In this document: positions 22,471 to 34,800 of the stretch, in pieces
Layout of the letters: each line of letters begins with the position of its first letter
Position numbering within the stretch: position 1 is the stretch's first letter
Assembly: GCA_012931725.1 (NCBI GenBank)
Contig: CM022953.1
Coordinates: 24,946,534-25,010,533 of the forward strand
Length of the DNA stretch: 64,000 nt
DNA from: Litsea cubeba
Taxonomy: Eukaryota > Streptophyta > Magnoliopsida > Laurales > Lauraceae
Direction of reading: 5' to 3'
Program-made: the position numbers and the translations under genes
Notes under the pieces: model-generated
Seen by the model: only the letters and a program-made list of their open reading frames with translations
The model's database searches: none
Told to the model about the DNA's origin: nothing

Positions 22471-24531
22471 ATCACCCGCATCCAGCAGTTGGAACAGGGC
22501 CAGCAGAGGATTGAAACTCTGATGGAAAACCTTCTCCTCGCCTTCCAAAATCAGGCGAACAATGAACCTCCTCCGAATCATCAAGACGACGAGGTAAATA
22601 GAGAAGAAAATGAGTCACGCGCCTTTACCAAAAAGGACGTAGACGGTATCCTCGCCAAAGCAAAAGAAGAGGATATACTCAAAGAGCATGGGATCAAGCC
22701 ACCATATCCCTTATGGATGGACTCGGTCCCGTTCCCCACCAAATTCAAGCATCCTACTCTCCAAACATATACGGGGAAAGGATCAGCCAGACAGCACGTC
22801 ATCCACTTCAAGATCCTGACGGGAGCTATCGCGGATCAAGATGCACTCAAAATCCGCCTCTTTGCAAGTACCCTAAAAGGTATGGCCTTCGATTGGTACT
22901 CCACTCTGCTGGAGGACTCAATCCAAAATTGGGCCATGCTAGAGACACGCTTCCTGACTCACTTCAAAGGTGAGGATCACCCCGCTACTATGGCTCAGCT
23001 GTGCAGCCTAAAACAGGGGGAGAATGAATCAACATATGACTTCATTCACAAGTGGAAAGCAATGGCATACAAATGCTCTGATGTATTGCCACAAGCGTCG
23101 CTAGTCGACATCTGCCGAAACAACATGAGAGCCAGAATCCGCTCCATGATCATCGGCAACAAATCAAAAAACCTGGGAGAACTCCTAGAAGCTTCCATGG
23201 AAGCTGAAACGGTGATTAAAGACCTCAACAGTCAGAAATCATCAAGAAAAGAGCCAACCGCCATTGCAACCTCTAAGCCAAAGAAGAAAGAGGTCCTCAA
23301 TGTGCAGACCAAGTCAGCTCCTCAGCCACCAAAGAAAGCTGAAAACAAAGCTGTTGGTAAGAGACCTGAACTCTCTGATGCCTTCAAAGAACGAGTAGAG
23401 AAGAAATACCCGTTTGATGAAGATGTTGATGAAATCTTCGGGGCTCTTGTGGCAAACGGCAAGCTCACCTTGCCTGAACCAAAAAGACCGGGTGATGTTG
23501 GCAAAACCAACGATCCTCGGTACTGTCCATACCACCAGATGATCTCGCATCCTCTCAATCAATGCTTCGTTGTGAGAGAGAAAATAAATGAGATGTGGAA
23601 AAACGGAGTCATCACCTTTGACAAAAACTATGGGTCTGCCTCCGTCAACATGGTGACATGTGGACAAACATCAAGATCACCGAAGAAGAAGATCACTACT
23701 TCCTTCAAGGTGATAAACTCAATCGAAGCGTCCGAGGAACTGGTTCCTTACCCAACACCAGACGGACAACCGATATGGGTACATCCCGATCTCCTGGAAG
23801 ATGAAAATTGGGAGGTCGTGAAAATAAAGCCTACAGCTCGACAGCGAAGGCAGGCTAGGAAACATCTCCTCAAGCTCAAACGGCAAGAGAAGACCCAGCC
23901 AAAACTAGAGGTCAAAGAAAAGGCAGAGGCTTCCTCTACCGTTTCACTGGAGGTAACAAAAACATCCCTTCCAGAGACTTCAAAGGGGGTAAGGAAATTC
24001 ACTCTCAGTGATTTCATGCCATCTCAATTAAAAGAAGCCATGCAGGAGGCATCATACTCTTGCAATTCAGTAGTTGGATTCTCCATTGATGGATACGAAT
24101 CCAGCGACACCGATGATGGATTCGAATCCAACTACGCAGATGAGTGGGAGGAGTCCCTTGAAATAGGAGAATATCTCTCCGATGAAGAATGGGTTCCTGA
24201 GTCTCATCTTATGCCAGTAATCTGGTATAACCCCCTACAGCCACAAGGATCCTGGTCCGATGATGAAGAAGACCAAGAAGCTGTACAAGAAAATGCTGCT
24301 GACCCAGCACCTCTCATTACTCCAGTGGAAATCAACAATGTTGAGCCACAAAGAGTTGATGAAGAAGAAGATCCGGCTCCTATGCCTGATCTTGAAGAAT
24401 ATGCAAGGATCTTGCAGCGACTCGCTCTAGAACAAGAGCAAGAACGCGTCAACGAGCCTCCTCGCAATCTAGAGCCTGAAGTCCCTGAAGACCACCAGGT
24501 ACATCCTCCCTTAACTCCTGAAAAAGGATAA
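22411..24531 (+). CDS. Copy B gag, capsid part
   Basis: Open frame of 706 residues. After a short coiled coil (EDAITRIQQLEQGQQRIETL, residues about 18-37) comes the retrotransposon gag domain: PFPTKFKHPTLQTYTGKG, LTGAIADQDALKIRLFASTL and WAMLETRFLTHF (about 22720-23210). Downstream a short Cys/His motif (CPYHQMISHPLNQC, near 23526) resembles the zinc-binding element of Tat gags. The C-terminus is very acidic and leads into the protease linker. The frame ends TAA at 24529-24531, but the same register stays open after it and continues straight into pol. Copy A lacks this region, so whether the stop is ancestral cannot be tested here. The protein would assemble the particle. Confidence 0.85.
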   Translation: MSWLQILSHHPAIHLQIEDAITRIQQLEQGQQRIETLMENLLLAFQNQANNEPPPNHQDDEVNREENESRAFTKKDVDGILAKAKEEDILKEHGIKPPYPLWMDSVPFPTKFKHPTLQTYTGKGSARQHVIHFKILTGAIADQDALKIRLFASTLKGMAFDWYSTLLEDSIQNWAMLETRFLTHFKGEDHPATMAQLCSLKQGENESTYDFIHKWKAMAYKCSDVLPQASLVDICRNNMRARIRSMIIGNKSKNLGELLEASMEAETVIKDLNSQKSSRKEPTAIATSKPKKKEVLNVQTKSAPQPPKKAENKAVGKRPELSDAFKERVEKKYPFDEDVDEIFGALVANGKLTLPEPKRPGDVGKTNDPRYCPYHQMISHPLNQCFVVREKINEMWKNGVITFDKNYGSASVNMVTCGQTSRSPKKKITTSFKVINSIEASEELVPYPTPDGQPIWVHPDLLEDENWEVVKIKPTARQRRQARKHLLKLKRQEKTQPKLEVKEKAEASSTVSLEVTKTSLPETSKGVRKFTLSDFMPSQLKEAMQEASYSCNSVVGFSIDGYESSDTDDGFESNYADEWEESLEIGEYLSDEEWVPESHLMPVIWYNPLQPQGSWSDDEEDQEAVQENAADPAPLITPVEINNVEPQRVDEEEDPAPMPDLEEYARILQRLALEQEQERVNEPPRNLEPEVPEDHQVHPPLTPEKG

Positions 24532-27500
24532 AATTGCTGGATAGACGATCCTCTCACATCCGAGGATGAGTCTGACTCCGATCAGGCAACGTCTCCCGTC
24601 AGAGCTTCCTGTAATGTGATAATTCGGGATTATAGCTCTTCCGAAGCATCGTCTGATGAAAGCACTTACACTCCGGCGACGCCTAGCAATGTATCTTCTG
24701 GAGCCACCTCGTCTCACGTGACTTTCACTGAGATGACACCCTCTCAGGTTTCTTCTCCTGAGACTGTGACTTCAAAGTTCACACCCTTCCTGACTGAAGA
24801 ATTCCCAGCCATTGATGCTTGGGACGATGAATTAGTCAACGAAGAAGAAAGATTGCTGGATGCTGTTCAGGACTTGTTCCCGGAAAATGCTCCATGCAAC
24901 ACAATCACTGAGGATGGTAACTCTGCTGCTGATGCATCCTCAGCAAATGAAAAACGACAGCCTCTTGATCCTGAAGACAATCTTCCAAACGAAGACCCTT
25001 CTCAAGAAGCTCTCGAAGTTGGTAGAGGCACCCGCTCTGGCCGGGACTACCACAAAAATTACAACCAATCTTCCTTTACATATGTAAATCCTTCGGGAAA
25101 AGATGTTGTAAGCGCCCCTAGTGGCAACAATGATGAACATGCAGGCCCTAAGGAGGCTTTCAAGTATGACTTGATTGAACACTTCAAGCACATACCTGCA
25201 CGTCTGCACATCCTAGATTTGTTGCGAATGTCTCCGCACACTCGTGATAATCTCATCTCAGAATTACAAAAACTGAATGAGGATGTCGACAAACATGCCC
25301 CGCAAGTCCTCCAAATTGAAATGGATTACCGGGTCAAAAACTCAGAAGCCTCCTCAAAGGGAGAAAAGAAGAAAACTGAGGGATCATGCATTGAATGCCT
25401 CTCGGTTAAAAAAGCAGCCAGTGCAACCATCGCCTTCACAAAGGACGACCTCCTACTTGGCGAAACCAGGCATAACCGACCCCTGTACTTCACGGGATAT
25501 ATCAAGGAAATGCCTATGCATAGAGTTCAGATCGACCCAGGTTCTGCACTCAACCTCATCTCCACATCGGCTCTTGAAGAGTTGGGCATCCCACCCAGCA
25601 AACTGAGCCACACATCTGTATCTATCTTTGGATACGATGGGAGTACTCAAAGGCCTATCGGCAAAATCAGGTTCAAATTGCAGATCGGTGATCTTATCTC
25701 TGAGGTCACAGTGTATGCAATAAAGACCCCTTCATGCTACAACATCCTTCTCAGACGCCCTTGGATTCATGAGAATGGTGTTGTCCCTTCAACTCTACAT
25801 CAATGCATCAAGTTTGTTGGCGACGACGGCATGATACATCGAGTCTTTGCAGATAGAAAACCCTTCAAAGGTAAAGAAATCCACTTCGCAGACTCACAAA
25901 TGTATGAAGGTGAAAAAGAAGAAGAGGAGAAGCATACAGCATCCTTTGCCGAAAATCTCCATAAAGATAAAGGCAAAGCTCCTCAACAATCACCGGAAGA
26001 AAACAAACCATCCGGTAAATCTGAAGAGAGCATGCAAACTCCCTTCATCATCTCCCTCAAATCTTCAAAGCCTTTGGTCATCACAACTAAAGTGAAGAAG
26101 GCAAAACAAAAGCCTGAGGGCAAATTTGTTGTCTCTTTTGTGTCTATCATGCAAGACACGGACTCGGATTCAGAGCCAGAAGACGACACATCGTCAAGCC
26201 AAGCTGACACTTAGCAAGTTCAGCCTGCTCTTACTCCAATGGAGACAACTTCTGACATAGAAGATCCTACGTCAGCTTCCTTCGTTGTTCCAGCAACTTC
26301 AACAAAGGAAAAGCCGATCTTCTTCCATAGATCGGATGCTTCTTCATCAAATTCCATGCTTGAACCTTTCCAAAATAAAGGTACGCCTCAACTATCCTTA
26401 TACAGTTCTGTGGCGCAAGCTATTATGAAGAAAATGGGCTATGACGCTCAAAACCCAGTCGGTTTGGGAGAAGGACGCGGTATCCTCACGCCATTGGGGC
26501 CCGTCTTGACCAAAAGCCAGCTGGAAGATTGGAGACTCTACGGCTATGTAGAAAATCTTCACACGGGTTAGGGTATGATCCTGACACTCCCTTGAGACAG
26601 TTGACACAAAGGCTTAAAAGTCAATATACTGACCAAGCCTCAACATCTCAAATCCATGAAGACATCGATCTCCCTGGATATCTCTTTGATGAGTCACCTG
26701 ACAAAGATCCAGGAAGCTCATCCAATTGGCACGATTTCTCCGAAAATGAAGAGGAGTTGTCCGATGGCACAGACGTGTGGACTTCTGACCTAGAAGAACC
26801 CTCATCTCCAAAAGAAGTAGCCTACTTCGACTCGGTTTCAACAGGCGATTGGGATCATCTCATAGCAAGCCTTGGGAAAATTACCGATCAAGAAGACCCG
26901 TGGAAAGGAACAAAACCTTGGTCTGGAAATGCCCTTGAAACCCCAGAAGGTTTCGTTGAGCTGGAAGCCTCCGAAAATATTGTGGAGGAACCACCTTCGA
27001 ACCTTCCAACAGAAGATCATGTTCAAAAGATAGACTTGGGAACACCAGATAACCCACGTCCTGTATTCATAAGCAAGAATATAAAGGATGATGAGTTACC
27101 CGAGTATATCGCTTTTCTTCGTGAGTTCGTTGATTGCTTTGCATGGTCTTACGCTGAAATGCCAGGCTTAGACCCCAAAATAGCAGTTCACAAACTCAAT
27201 CTTCAAGAAGACATCAAGCCTGTCAAGCAAGGCCAAAGAAGATTCCGTCCAGATGTGATGGATAAAATTGAACAAGAAGTTCAAAAACTCAAAAGCGTCG
27301 GCTTCATCCGTGAGGAACAACATCCTGAATGGTTGGCCAACATTGTCCCCGTGACAAAGAAAAATGGGCAGATCAGGGTCTGTATTGATTATAGAGACCT
27401 GAATGGCGCATGCCCAAAAGATGAATTTCCGCTCCCCATACCAGAGGTAATGATTGATAATACCTGTGGATTCGAGCGAATGACATTCATGGATGGTTTC

Positions 27501-30356
27501 TCTGGCTACAATCAGATAAAGATGCATCCTGAGGATGAGAAACATACATCCTTTCGAACCCCATTTGGCGTGTATTGTTACACTGTCATGCCATTTGGTC
27601 TGAAGAATGCTGGTGCCACATATCAGAGGGCTATGATGAAAATATTCCAAGATATGCAGCACAAGACGGTTGAATGTTACGTTGATGACCTCGCCGTCAA
27701 AAGCAAAAGAAAAGAAGATCATCTCGAAAACCTTCGAGAAGTCTTCCTCCGGCTTCGCAAACACAAACTGCGAATGAATCCATTGAAATGCTTCTTCGGC
27801 GTCTCATCGGGTAAGTTCCTCGGATTCTTAGTTCGGAAAGCTGGAATAGAGCTTGACCCCATAAAAGTCAAAGCCATTCTAGAAATGCCCTCTCCAAGAA
27901 CCTTGAGAGAACTCAAAGGGCTTCAAGGGAGATTGGCCTACATCAGACGGTTCATCTCCAATCTTTCGGGGAAATGTCGTCCATTCTCCCGGTTGATGAA
28001 AAAAGGTGTAAACTTTGTCTGGGATGCTGACTGTGAAGCTGCTTTCCAAGACATCAAGTCATACCTGACAAAACCTCCAGTGTTAGCTGCTCCTACCACT
28101 GGAAAACCATTCATCTTGTACACAAGAGCCCTTGATCACTCTTTGGGAGCTCTGCTTGCGCAAGAAAATGATCAAAGAAAAGAAGCTGCTCTATATTACC
28201 TCAGCCGCATGCTAGTAGGTGCAGAGCATCGCTACTCTCCAGTCGAAAAAGAATGTCTTGCAGTGATGTTCGCCGTACAAAAGCTGCGTCACTACTTGCT
28301 TTCCAACACAGTCTACCTGGTCTCGAGGGTCAACCTCTTGAAGGTCCTTGTCACAAAGGCAGGTTCTCTCAATGCTCGACTGGCAAAATGGTCCATCCTT
28401 CTGTCACAATTTGATATTAGGTATGTACCACAAAAAGCAATCAAAGGGCAAGCTCTAGCGGACTTCCTCGCAGAGCATCCATTGCCTAAAGATTCTCCAC
28501 TCAGAGATGATCTCCCAGACGAACCAGTCTACAATGTGGAGACTTTCTCACAAAGTGCCTCCTGGGACATGTACTTTGACGGTGCAACCAGGACAAATGA
28601 AAAAAGACAGCTGATCTCGGGAGTTGGCATCCTCTTTGTTAGCCCCGACAAATACATGATTCCACACGCTTTCTCGCTACTGGAACCATGCACAAACAAT
28701 GCAGCTGAATATCAAGCTCTGATCTTAGGATTGGAACTCGCCATCGAATCCGGTATCACTATGCTGGAAGTCTTTGGAGACTCTCAACTGATCGTCAACC
28801 AGATGAATCAGAAATTTGAAGTTAGGAAGCCAGATTTGCTGCCCTACTACAACAAGGCACAATCACTTCTGCAAAAGTTTGACATCTTTCACATCACCCA
28901 CATTCGTAGAGGTGAAAACATACGTGCAGATGCCCTAGCCGGACTTGCCGCATCCATGGCAATCCAGGAAGGGGAAAACATGCAAGTCACAGTGTGCGAA
29001 AGAAGAATCCTTCCTCCTCTTAACACACACCAAGCAGTTGCTGAATGCCACCAAGTGGTCGGAAGTCGGATTTCAATCCTTCAAACTTCAATTGGCGACT
29101 GGAGGGATCTGTTCATTGATTACATTATGTTCGGAATCCTACCTGAAGATCCAAGAGAACGGGTAAGCATCCAAAGGCGAACCCCAAGCTTCCATTTGGA
29201 TATTCCTTCAAAAATCCTTTACAGGAAATCCTTCAACGGGGTACTTCTACGCTGCTTGTCACAACAAGAGGCTGAAGAAACACTCAAAGAAGTTCATGAT
29301 GGTCTTTGCGGAGCTCATCAGGCTGGACCTAAGCTCTATGATCAGATAAAAAGGTTAGGATATTACTGGCCTACCATGGTAGCTGACGCAATGCAATTTG
29401 CCAAGCACTGCCAACAATGCCAAGTTCATGGAGATTACATTCACATACCTCCAGAATGGCTACATCCTACAGCGATCTCATGGCCTTTCGAAGCCTGGGG
29501 TATGGACATCATAGGTCCTATTTCTCCCCCTTCAAGCAAAGGTCATCGCTTCATCTTCGCCGCTACGGATTATTTCTCCAAGTGGTCAGAAGCATTTGCG
29601 TTTAACGAAATGAAGACCTCATCAGTCCTTCAGTTCCTGCGCACCAACATCATTTGTCGTTTCGGTATACCCAAAAGATTCGTCCATGATAACGGACCAC
29701 AGTTCCGGGATCATCGATTCTATAGGTTCTGCGACAAATACAAAATCCAAAGCTGTCCTTCGACTCCATACAATCCGGCAGCAAATGGGTTAGCAGAAGC
29801 TTTCAACAAGACACTCTGCAAAATCCTCAAAAAAATGGTCTCTAGTCACAAAAGAGACTGGAGCGACAAAATGTCTGAAGCTTTGTGGGCCTATCGAACC
29901 ACCGTTCGAGGACCAACCCCTAGCACACCATTCTCCTTGGTCTATGGATGCGAAGCTGTCGTGCCCTTGGAAGTACAAATTCCTTCCTTGAGGGTATCCT
30001 TGCAAAATGACATGACTCAAGAAAGCAATGTCAAATTGCGACTCCATGAGCTGGACAATCTCGATGAGAGACGGCTCGAAGCTCAACAAAGCATTGAACT
30101 TTACCAAGCACGTATGGCAGGATCTTTCGATAAAAAGGTCAGGCAACGCGCCTACAAAAAGAATGACTTGGTTCTTGTGGTAAAAAGACCAATGGTCTTC
30201 GCTCACAAGTCCAAAGGCAAATTTGAGCCGAAATGGGAGGGACCCTACGTCATCGACAAAGTTTTCTCCAATGGCGCATACGCACTCCTAAACATGGAAG
30301 GTGACAGATGTATGCTGCCCATCAATGGCAAGTTCTTAAAGCGGTACTACCCTTGA
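24532..30356 (+). pseudogene. Copy B pol polyprotein (one stop, one frameshift)
   Basis: Continues the gag register after the TAA. Domains in order: acidic linker; retropepsin with DPGSALN (about 25532) and YDGST flap (about 25632), LLRRPW where copy A has LLGRPW; G-patch (MKKMGYDAQNPVGLGEGRG, about 26428); RT (27290-27830) with CIDYRDLN, MPFGLKNAG and catalytic YVDD at 27678-27689; RNase H with YRYSPVEKE-like AEHRYSPVEKECLA (about 28220); archaeal-type RNase H with all four acidic residues (YFDGA, NAAEYQA, FGDSQL, RADALA; 28560-28950); integrase with HHCC (GLCGAHQ...CQQC, 29300-29430), core D-D-E (MDIIG, HDNGPQF, GLAEAF; 29500-29810) and a C-terminal GPYVIDK motif. Breaks: TAG at 26212 and a one-base deletion near 26550. 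From there 30356 is open. Enzyme residues look sound. Confidence 0.92.
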
Positions 30357-30717
30357 AGACTTACCCAACTGGGTAAGAGCAATGCCTGTATGGCCAAAAT
30401 CGGTTTCCAGGTACACGCTCGCTAAACCCACCCTTTTTTAGAATTTTCATATCAAATGTTGAAATTTCTAGAAATCAAAAACAATGCTTACTTTCATCGT
30501 TTCATTGTTCAAAAAAAAAATATATCCAAGTTTAGGAACCTTTCCCTAACTTGACCAAAATTTTCAACCCTTGAACCCAAAATTCATGGTTTGAAACAAA
30601 ATCCGGATTCAGGGATTTCCACCCTAGTCCACCCTGCCTTTTACCGCCAAAATGGTTTTAGGTCAAAACTTATGACCCTCGTGTCTTTAAACAAAAAAAA
30701 AAAAGGTTTTTCAAAAA
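30357..30717 (+). other. Post-pol spacer of copy B
   Basis: Non-coding. Begins, as in copy A, with a short inverted repeat (TTACCCAACTGGGTAA) just after the pol stop, followed by AT-rich sequence that is highly similar to 16563-16915. No gene. Confidence 0.6.
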
Positions 30718-31180
30718 ACCGCGAGGAAGCGACACTTCGTCGATACTCGCACAAATCGGAAGCAAGCGAACCACGTTCGACACTTCCAAAATCGCAGGGA
30801 AGCGACATTTCGTCGATACTTGCAAAATCCAAAACTGTGGAGATGCAACATTTCAGTTGATATCCACAACCCAAATTTCAAAGGTTCAAAAAAAAAAGAA
30901 ACCTAAAAAACTGTGGAGACGCAACATTTCAGTTGATATCCATAACCCAAAGGTTCGAGAAAACCACAAATTTCAAAAATCGTGGGGAAACGACATCAAG
31001 TCAGTACCCGCAAAACCAAAATTTTTGAAAAGCAAGGATGCGACATTCCATCGATACTTGCACCCAAATCCGCGAGGATGCGACATTCCATCGATACTCG
31101 CAACCGAATGAGCAAGGATGCGACATTCCATCGATACTTGCAAGAACATTCAGCAGGGAGGCGACTTTTAGTCGATACTT
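30718..31180. repeat. GTCGATACTYGC box array (spacer of copy B)
   Basis: About nine degenerate boxes of the form GCGACATT..RTCGATACTYGC, spaced 30-80 bp, for example at 30728, 30801, 31036, 31078, 31118 and 31148. Related versions read GCAACATTTCAGTTGATATCC. The same array in copy A lies at 16915-17006 and, after copy B, 40104-40545. Copy B inserted into one of these boxes. Non-coding; frames on both strands are by-products. Confidence 0.8.
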
Positions 31181-31197
31181 GCATTTTTTTTGAAAAC

Positions 31198-31545
31198 CAA
31201 ATCGGCTATAAATGCCATCAAAACAGGCTATAAATGCCACAAACCGGCTATCAATGCCATCAAAACAAAACCGGCTATCAATGCCACAAAAAAAAAAAAC
31301 TTGGATTTCAAAAAAAAAAAAAACGGCTATCAATGCCACCAAAACAAAACAGGCTATCAATGCCACCAAAAACCGGCTATAGATGCCACAAAACAAACCG
31401 GCTATCAATGCCACCAAAACTGGCTATAGATGCCACAAAAAAAAAAAAAAAACAGGCTATCAATGCCACAAGAAAAGCTGACTCTCATGCCAAAATTGGC
31501 TTCCATGCCACAAACAAAAAACCTGGCTTTCATGCCAAAACAATT
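31198..31545. repeat. GGCTATMAATGCCA repeat array (spacer of copy B)
   Basis: Ten clear and about three decayed copies of GGCTATAAATGCCA / GGCTATCAATGCCAC separated by A-rich linkers. Copy A has a short version (about four copies, 40557-40640). The same motif (GGCTATAAACGCC, GGCTATAAATGCC) forms the array near the end of the LTRs at 18926-19010, 39757-39835 and 49311-49365, so one repeat family occurs in both the LTR and the internal spacer. Confidence 0.85.
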
Positions 31546-31866
31546 ACTTGACAAAAGATTTTCACAAAATGACAACCTTTTGATCAAATCCCATTTAGCA
31601 ATTACTTTTATCACAAAAAGATTCAAGTGAGCGTAGGGATAACAAAAAAAGAAGAGCATCCCATTTAGCAATTACTTTTATCACAAAAAGATTCAAAGTG
31701 AGCGTAGGGATAACAAAAAAAAAAGAAAAGAGTACCAAAAAAATACATGTGGTACCAAAAAAAGAAAGTGTTCACAAGCACTACAAAAAAAATAAGTACC
31801 AAAAAATACAAGTGGTACCAAAAAAAAAAGAGAAAAGAGAGAAGGATGGTTTCTGTATACAGGAGC
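31546..31866. repeat. Spacer repeats downstream of the antisense gene (copy B)
   Basis: Two copies of a unit of about 70 bp containing CCCATTTAGCAATTAC and GTGAGCGTAGGG (near 31590 and 31660), then copies of GTACCAAAAAAATACATG and GTGTTCACAAGCACTAC with A-runs. In copy A the first unit occurs four times (40690-40950) and the second twice or more (40965-41130). Any antisense transcript would have to end in or before this A/T-rich block. Confidence 0.75.
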
Positions 31867-34800
31867 TCAATCAAAAATGGTCTCCAGCCAAGAGTTCAGC
31901 TCCCCAAGCAAACTTTTAGCCTCAGCCGTCAAGGATTCCAAGGCACGCTTCTTCAGGAACTTGCCATGAGATGCTGGAGTGGGCTGTACCCCTTCTCTCA
32001 CACCAGGAAGCTTAGCTCGAGCAGTTTTCCATTGTTCATCCTCATCAGACTTCCTTTTGAGAACCCGTTCGGTATCTGCAACCTGGTGAATCAGGGCACT
32101 CTCCCTGTCGCGAGCCTCTATTATGGCAGTCCACTTGGCAGCGACTTGTGCCTGCAAATGCTCAAGACGTTTCCTGGCCTCATCGACCTCCCTGTCAAGG
32201 ATGTTGAGGTCATGTGTCAGCCTGATGATGGCTATCTCTTCTAAGTTCCTCTTTCGGACTGCCAGCTTCCTGCTTTCTGTAGCCTCATCCAGGTCAGACT
32301 TAGCCTTATCAGCAGGGTCCAGGAACATCTCCTTGAAGAACTGGTCATCAGCCAAACTCACGGTCTCAAACCACTTGTCACCCAGTGCAATGATCCTATC
32401 AACGATCGCCCTGGCACCTGTGACATCCAGACCAGCCTCTTCAGCATCACTGAGAATCTCCTGCACATGCTGGATCATGCCAAATCCGACTTCCAAGTGC
32501 CCAGAAAAGAGAGTCTCAATCCAAGAGCTCACAACTCGCACCACCACCTTCTTCGCAAAAAGAAGAGATGGCCCAGCTGAGGATTCGCCCAACTCCGTTG
32601 GTCGGCTACTCATGTCATCATCTGTTGAAAGAGTAACAAAAGAACTCTTTCCAGCTGAAGCTGCTCCTGCTCGGGAAGGAATCTCAGCGCGAGGAATCTC
32701 CTCAATATTGTCAGAGCTGGTCCCAGGAATCTCTACCTCTGGATCAACCTCTGGCATCTCTTGCTCTGGAAGCGACGGATCCTCCTCTGCCACTTCAAAA
32801 CCTGCAAAGGAAACACAAAAAGGTATGAATATGACCCTGTTTGAAAATCATTATCAGAGTTATAACTACAAAATACCTTCTTCGACGACTGGTGGAACAC
32901 TTTCCTCCTCCATGAACTCATCGGAAGCATCATCAACATTTGCATCTATCGATGGTTCAAAGTCATCCGAATCCTGTGGCAAGTCAGCTGACAAAAAAAA
33001 ATAAAAAAAATAATGTGTTAGCAAGCCAAGTCACAAACTCAAAAAAAAAAGAGCAAAAGAAGTCGTACCAATTGGAGATTCTGGATTTACTCCAGAGTCC
33101 CTCGGTTCTTCTTCAGGTGCCTCAACAGGATCCATCACCACCTCATCGGTTGGGACCTCAGGCATCACCAAGTCTTCCTCTGCTAAAAAAAAAAGAAGAA
33201 AAGCAGAAACAAGAAGCAAATCATAACATGGAAAAATCCCATGAAAAGAAATGGAAAGAGAAAAAGGAAGAATCATACCTTCACCGACGGTCTCTTCTTC
33301 TCGGCTTCTCTTCTCTGGAGGCTCGTCAGCATCCACTGGCACATCCTCACTGATAGTAAGAGGAACTTCCAAGTTAGGAGAGTCCTCATGCTGCCCCTTG
33401 CTACTATGATGACTCCTCCTCCTCTTACTCCTGCGGGCTCGCTTCTTAGAGGAACCTGCCCCGCTGTCAGAGTCAGGTTTGCCACTCGACTCATCACTGG
33501 ATGGTCTGCTCTTGCCAGTAGACTCCACGGAAGCTTGCCTCTGTGCCGCTTGCATCCAAGCGCCAAGTTCGGCTTCCTCCTGTTCTAGCTGCTCCAAAGC
33601 CTCATCAGGTATTTCTCGAACAGCTTCAGAACCGATGACGCCCTGGTCACCGAGAAAGCCTATCTTGTGCTTCTCTCCAGAAAGGAAGGCCCAAACTTCC
33701 TCTCGCCGGATGCCATCCAACTTCCAAGGCCCTTTCCAGATGCCAGCTTCACATCAAGCTCCTTCCTGGAAAGTCCCCGATATGCCGAGAAGCTCTCCGC
33801 GAACCACTTCGCAAAGCCGGCAGTCCGGGAAGTCAGCAACACAGGATAAGAAATCATGGCTGTAGTGTCTTCAGCACTATAGAAAGCCCATGCATTTCTC
33901 CCGTCCTGTAAGCCTCCAAAGCGCTTCACCATGCTTGAAGGCGCTCCAACAACGCCTTGAGAAAAGCCAAGCTGCAAAGCAAAGCGAGAAGGTACATACG
34001 GCTGGATGTCGACGAAAAGATGTCTGCGGTACACCATCGTGCCGACACGTATGCTGAAAAGCCACTCTCTCTCTGCATTTGTCAAGGAATAATGCCTTCC
34101 CGACCCCGCCCTAGTAGAGTCTCGGGAGGCACCAAAATCAAAAGCCTTCTTCCGCAACTCCGGAGAAAGCTTTACTGAAGATTGCCCCATCTCGACGTCC
34201 CTGAACCGTCGGATCCTCATGCGGCAAACAAAAGTGATTCGGACACGGCTTTGCCCTTAGCCAGTCGAATCATCAGAGGATCATCATCCTGTGCAGCACC
34301 CAGCCGATGGAAGCCAGGACAGTGGTATACATACAACGAATAAAAGATATGGGCTGAAAATACCCTATTCATGGGGAGCCCAAGCCGAACCAAAAAAGCA
34401 GCAGCCTGCAGTTCGATACACAGGTAGGAGTAAAGAGCTGGCACCAAAGCAAGCTGCTCTCCAAACGCCATCTGACAAGCCGGGAAAATACAGTGCGGCC
34501 TGATGTGCGTTCCATCTCCTCCAGCAAATACAGCCTCACCAAGCCAATAAGTGAGGTAAACAGCGAGATCTCTCCGCAGTGCAATGTCAGGACATATGGC
34601 GTTTGTACTTGCACAGAAATCTCTCAACTCTTCTTGCATGGCCAAGATCTTCTTTGAACTTGGATCCCTGAGCTCCGGCTTCCTGGGTCACGCTATCAGG
34701 AGACTCCCTGCTATCAAACAATTTGAGGAATGAAGAGCAAAAACTCTTTCCAACTGGCTGGATCTAACTTTCGAACCCCCCCTTCGTCCTTCAAAAAATC

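Noticed and set aside
27168..27764. Minus-strand 198-residue frame inside pol
   Set aside because: It is the shadow of the conserved RT coding strand; no splice or promoter signals, unlike the antisense gene at 31867-36542.
30718..31545. CRISPR-like repeat arrays
   Set aside because: Spacing is irregular, linkers are A-rich and similar to each other, no cas genes, and the context is a plant retrotransposon.
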